A stretch of DNA of 64,000 nucleotides from Candidatus Heimdallarchaeota archaeon (lineage in GTDB: Archaea > Asgardarchaeota > Heimdallarchaeia > Heimdallarchaeales > Heimdallarchaeaceae): positions 62,001 through 126,000 of the forward strand of contig JAUVXV010000011.1 in assembly GCA_030603365.1 (NCBI GenBank), given 5' to 3'. The notes beneath the pieces were generated by a model, which was given only the letters and a program-made list of their open reading frames with translations, did not search any database and was not told the origin of the DNA. The first letter of the stretch is position 1, and each line of letters starts with the position of its first letter. Shown piece by piece: positions 61,012 through 64,000 of the stretch. The translations under genes and the position numbers were made by a program.

Positions 61012-62982
61012 GTGGGTAATCTGGCTTCATCATTGGAAAAGGAATTGGATAGACTTAGGAAAATAATCTTTCAAGGTAAGTATACTGAAGCAATGAATGG
61101 AATAGAAGAAGTTCTAGAAACTGAAAATATCTCTATTGAAAATAAAATTATAGCTTTAAATCTTAAAAGTCTTATTGAGTTTTATTTGGGAAAGTTTGTA
61201 CATCAACCAGATCGATTTAGAACCGCTCGTGCTTTAGATTTAGAAGCTTATGAAGAATCCTTGAAAATTGACAATCCTTCGCTTCTTTTTACTTCAACAA
61301 TATTTCTCTCATGGAGTAATTATAGACTTTCAATGTATAAGGAAAATCTTGAATTAGCCCTAAAACTAGAGAGTATTTATGAAAGAATATGTTCAGAAGA
61401 ACCGAGGGAAGCAAAGAGATTAGAACCTCTGTTTTTGATATTTAAAGCAGTAAGACCTGCAATTCGTTCATTTCTTGGAGAACCAGTCCCTGAAAATTAT
61501 ATTGAAGAGAGTATAAAACAAACAGAAAAAGCTTTGAAACTATCAGAAGAAGTTAATGATCTTTTTGCAAGATCTGGGGCTATTAATAATCTAATGGTTT
61601 TCTATTTGAGAACAGGAAGAATGGAGGAACATTATAGTTACATCATTAAGCTTTTAGATTTTTGGGAAGAATTAGGAAACAAATATGCTATAGCTTCCAC
61701 CCTCGGAGCTCTTGGACACTTTCATTTGGAAAATGGGGAGTATGATTTATATTTAGATTATATGAGTAAGAGTTTACGAATTTGGGAAGAATTAGAAAAC
61801 GACACAGGAATTGCTATTCACAATTCTGAAATGGGAGCATATTATGAGTCTCAGAGAAGATATAATAAAGCTCTGGAATGTTTTAAAAAAGCACTTGATT
61901 ATTTTACAGAAAAGGAAGATTTACTTCGCATCTCTTATATTTCTCAAAGCATAGGGTATGTTTATAGATTGAAAGGGGATCTGCTTCAAGCATTAGAATA
62001 TACAGAAAAAGTATATGATTATTGTTATGAAACCAAATATGAGGGATGGTGGAGTATTCTCCCTAATTTATCTGCAATTTACTTACTTATCGGTGATCTT
62101 GATAAAGCTCTGCAATTTGAAGAAGAAAATCTGAATCTCCATAAGAAAACTGAATATACTCTTGAAACTGCTTTTTCTTTGTCTAGAATCTGTATGATTT
62201 ATTGGCAAAAAGGATTTGAAGATAAGGCAATTTCTGATGCTCAAAAAAGTTTGAGATTATTCGAAGAAATAGAAAACTCTCTATGGATAGGTAATATTCT
62301 TTTTGATCTAATATTTTTTACTTCAGAGAAGTCTGAAATAGAGTTAGCTAGAGGTTATAGGAAAAGATTGGAACAAATCACAGCAGAAACAAAAGATAGT
62401 GTTCTGAAGCTTAAACTCAATTTTTCTGAAGCCCTGATTCTTAAAAACAGCTCCAATTCAAGAGAAAGACTTAGAGCTGAATTATCATTTGAAAACCTAC
62501 TAAGAGAAGACTTAGCTTTTTCTTTTCGAACAAGGGTTCTGATATCATTATGTGAACTAATACTTCATGAAATCAATTTAACAAATGAAGTAGAGAGTTT
62601 TGAAAATCTAAAGAAGTATGTAGGGGAGCTTTCCTCGATTGCATCAGATAACAATTCATACTTACTTACTTGCCAGACTCTAATATTACAATCAAAGTTA
62701 GCTCTTGTGGAACTAAACAAAAATCAAGCAGAAAACTTACTTGAAGAAGCAATTAAAATTGCTACTGAGGTAAATCTAGACAGATTGAAAAAAGTAATTT
62801 GGAAAGAACAGAGTAATATTGAAGCATATAAAGATGTAATAACGAAACTAGATAGTAGCGCAAGAATTACAGAGAAGCTTGGGTTGCTGAAAGTTGAGAA
62901 TGGAATCAAGAGAATCAAAAGAACAACTACAACTGAATCTATTGTTGATGACACCCCCATACCTTTAAAAATACATATCTGA
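61012..62982 (+). CDS. Tetratricopeptide repeat protein (duplicated copy 2)
   Basis: Protein of 656 residues from GTG 61012, the same length as copy 1 and clearly its paralog along the whole chain (RRYNKALECFKKALDYFTE, GDLLQALEYTEKVYDYC, GDLDKALQFEEENLNLH). The C-terminal 60 residues (KLDSSARITEKLGLLKVENG and TTTTESIVDDTPIPL) are nearly the same in both, whereas the middle is more diverged. Its TATA-like box near 60972 is in the copied leader, so both genes probably respond to the same signals. Scaffold role inferred. Confidence 0.88.
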   Translation: MGNLASSLEKELDRLRKIIFQGKYTEAMNGIEEVLETENISIENKIIALNLKSLIEFYLGKFVHQPDRFRTARALDLEAYEESLKIDNPSLLFTSTIFLSWSNYRLSMYKENLELALKLESIYERICSEEPREAKRLEPLFLIFKAVRPAIRSFLGEPVPENYIEESIKQTEKALKLSEEVNDLFARSGAINNLMVFYLRTGRMEEHYSYIIKLLDFWEELGNKYAIASTLGALGHFHLENGEYDLYLDYMSKSLRIWEELENDTGIAIHNSEMGAYYESQRRYNKALECFKKALDYFTEKEDLLRISYISQSIGYVYRLKGDLLQALEYTEKVYDYCYETKYEGWWSILPNLSAIYLLIGDLDKALQFEEENLNLHKKTEYTLETAFSLSRICMIYWQKGFEDKAISDAQKSLRLFEEIENSLWIGNILFDLIFFTSEKSEIELARGYRKRLEQITAETKDSVLKLKLNFSEALILKNSSNSRERLRAELSFENLLREDLAFSFRTRVLISLCELILHEINLTNEVESFENLKKYVGELSSIASDNNSYLLTCQTLILQSKLALVELNKNQAENLLEEAIKIATEVNLDRLKKVIWKEQSNIEAYKDVITKLDSSARITEKLGLLKVENGIKRIKRTTTTESIVDDTPIPLKIHI

Positions 62983-63067
62983 GACAAACTAATCCTTTTT
63001 CTACTTTTTTCAACAACAGTTATAATTCAGTTTGTAGAAAGTATATTGATTCAGGAAGGTTAACAAT

Positions 63068-64000
63068 ATGTCCATCTCCAAACAATTGGATGATATAGAG
63101 CAAAGAGTTTACGAAGGAAAATACCCAGAATCAATTCAAGAGCTTGGAATAATTCTACAAAAGAATCCAACACAAGAAGAAACAATAAGAGCCAAACTAC
63201 TAATTTCTTTGTCAGAAATATGGGTAGCTCAATTTGAAACCCGGAATAGAGTAACTTATCTAAGAGCCTATAATATTACACAAGAAGCATATGAGGAAAG
63301 TGTCAAAATCAACAATCTCTCTTATCAATTTGATTCTCTAATTTTACAATATGAATGTGCTCATTATCTACCAGAATTTGAAAAGGCTGAAAGAACATTC
63401 GAACAGATAGTTTCTCTTGCTCAGAAATTAAAGAATGAAGACTCTGAACTCTTCAAACTAAAAGAATCTTACTACATATTTGCTAAAGCAACCTTTACTG
63501 TTTTTAGTACTTACAAAGAAGTAGGAGAGTCTGAGAAGTTTATTGATTCTAGTATAAATCGGCTGAAAGAAGCATTGACGATAGCTCAAGAACAAGACAA
63601 TCACATGATTATTCCTTTGATATTGCTCTATATCTTCTACTTCTATTTCTACAAAGGAGATTTTGAGAAATATTTTGATAATACAACCAAACTACTGGAA
63701 TATGGAGAGAAGATGAATAACATCTATCTGATTGCAGAGAGTCATGGCCATTATTGTAATTACTACGGAGGAACCAGAAAATCTGAAGAATATATGGCTC
63801 AAATGATGAGAACCTTTGAAATTGTAAGAAAGATTGGAAACAAGGCAAAACTAGCTTCTCTTAATTCATTGATGGGATGGTATTACCTTTCAGTTGGAGA
63901 TTATGATAAGTCTCTGGAATACTATGAAAAGAGCTTTGATTATCATGAAAGAAACTATGATCAAGAAATCGATTATTCAAAAACAATTGGACATGCTTGG
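63068..64000 (+). CDS. Tetratricopeptide repeat protein, partial (third paralog)
   Basis: Open from the ATG at 63068 to the last base of the window (311 codons, no stop). It has the same plan as the two upstream TPR proteins (MSISKQLDDIEQRVYEGKYPESI at the start, later GDYDKSLEYYEKSFDYHE) but is much more diverged, so it is an older paralog. TATA-like GTTATAATT near 63018 and AGGAAGGT before the ATG give it its own start signals. The C-terminal half is outside. Confidence 0.85.
   Translation, partial: MSISKQLDDIEQRVYEGKYPESIQELGIILQKNPTQEETIRAKLLISLSEIWVAQFETRNRVTYLRAYNITQEAYEESVKINNLSYQFDSLILQYECAHYLPEFEKAERTFEQIVSLAQKLKNEDSELFKLKESYYIFAKATFTVFSTYKEVGESEKFIDSSINRLKEALTIAQEQDNHMIIPLILLYIFYFYFYKGDFEKYFDNTTKLLEYGEKMNNIYLIAESHGHYCNYYGGTRKSEEYMAQMMRTFEIVRKIGNKAKLASLNSLMGWYYLSVGDYDKSLEYYEKSFDYHERNYDQEIDYSKTIGHAW

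Larger units (their letters stand above)
60739..62982 (+). repeat. Segmental duplication, unit 2 (leader plus TPR gene)
   Basis: Second unit of the duplication. It begins inside the end of the decayed gene copied from 58069 and runs through the second TPR gene. By eye the 260-base leader differs from unit 1 at roughly ten positions plus one four-base gap. Confidence 0.85.

Noticed and set aside
1..64000. CRISPR arrays, insertion sequences, rRNA genes, integrase or attachment sites
   Set aside because: No regularly spaced direct repeats, transposase motifs, rRNA stretches or tRNA-adjacent integrases were seen on either strand. The only large repeats are the TPR duplication and the three binding-protein genes.

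Overview
The window is AT-rich archaeal chromosome, most likely from an Asgard archaeon (a Heimdall- or Loki-type lineage is my inference). The support is an Arf/Sar1-type GTPase fused to a longin-like module, further longin-like and possible DENN-like modules, LRR and TPR proteins, a TrpB2-type tryptophan synthase, an ADP-forming acyl-CoA synthetase subunit, an FrhB-type subunit, rubredoxin, and TATA-box promoters about 25-27 bases upstream of start codons. I see no rRNA, tRNA, CRISPR array or insertion sequence. Layout. 1-7 kb: a truncated glycoside hydrolase family 2 enzyme, an MFS exporter, orphan TrpB2, an asparagine-synthetase-like protein without the glutaminase cysteine, a small ferredoxin-like protein and a membrane zinc-ribbon protein. 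7-13 kb: three tandem membrane-anchored extracellular solute-binding proteins whose family-5 fold looks circularly permuted. 13-25 kb: rubredoxin, a large TPR/longin-like/acidic protein, MFS, alpha/beta hydrolase, FrhB-like protein, a CPA2 antiporter overlapping a CBS protein, small proteins of unknown function, and a CoA-diphosphatase-type Nudix enzyme. 25-29 kb: a minus-strand folate/amino-acid block (cyclodeaminase, glutamate formiminotransferase, lysine 6-aminotransferase), followed by a probable free-standing structured RNA with its own TATA box and T-rich end. 29-41 kb: DUF72, two NosD-like beta-helix surface proteins, a type III polyketide synthase, a reductive-dehalogenase-like protein fused to an ABCE1-type ferredoxin domain, a degenerate Nudix/metallo-beta-lactamase fusion, IMP dehydrogenase and DegV. 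41-47 kb: LRR protein, threonine dehydrogenase and a surface protein with eight ~100-residue repeats. 47-57 kb: the GTPase-longin fusion, ACD alpha subunit, a longin/DENN-like protein followed by three overlapping two-helix membrane proteins, zinc-ribbon membrane proteins, a radical SAM/SPASM enzyme, an AbrB/winged-helix regulator and a degenerate M50-like protein. 57-64 kb: a recent segmental duplication carrying two TPR genes (a third runs off the end), flanked by a decayed gene and a surface-protein gene cut by the duplication. How it fits together: the cell surface is heavily invested (permuted binding proteins, beta-helix proteins, repeat protein), with C-terminal helix plus Arg/Lys anchors as the common theme. 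A second theme is eukaryote-like small-GTPase biology: longin-like modules appear in three proteins in different contexts, and one lies beside a DENN-like segment. Metabolism suggests a fermentative or anaerobic peptide- and sugar-using lifestyle (ACD, FrhB, ferredoxin-type proteins, rubredoxin). The strongest candidates for undescribed biology are the permuted binding proteins, the three-way-junction RNA near 28.7 kb, the longin/DENN-like operon near 50-52 kb, and the RLI-ferredoxin/RdhA fusion.
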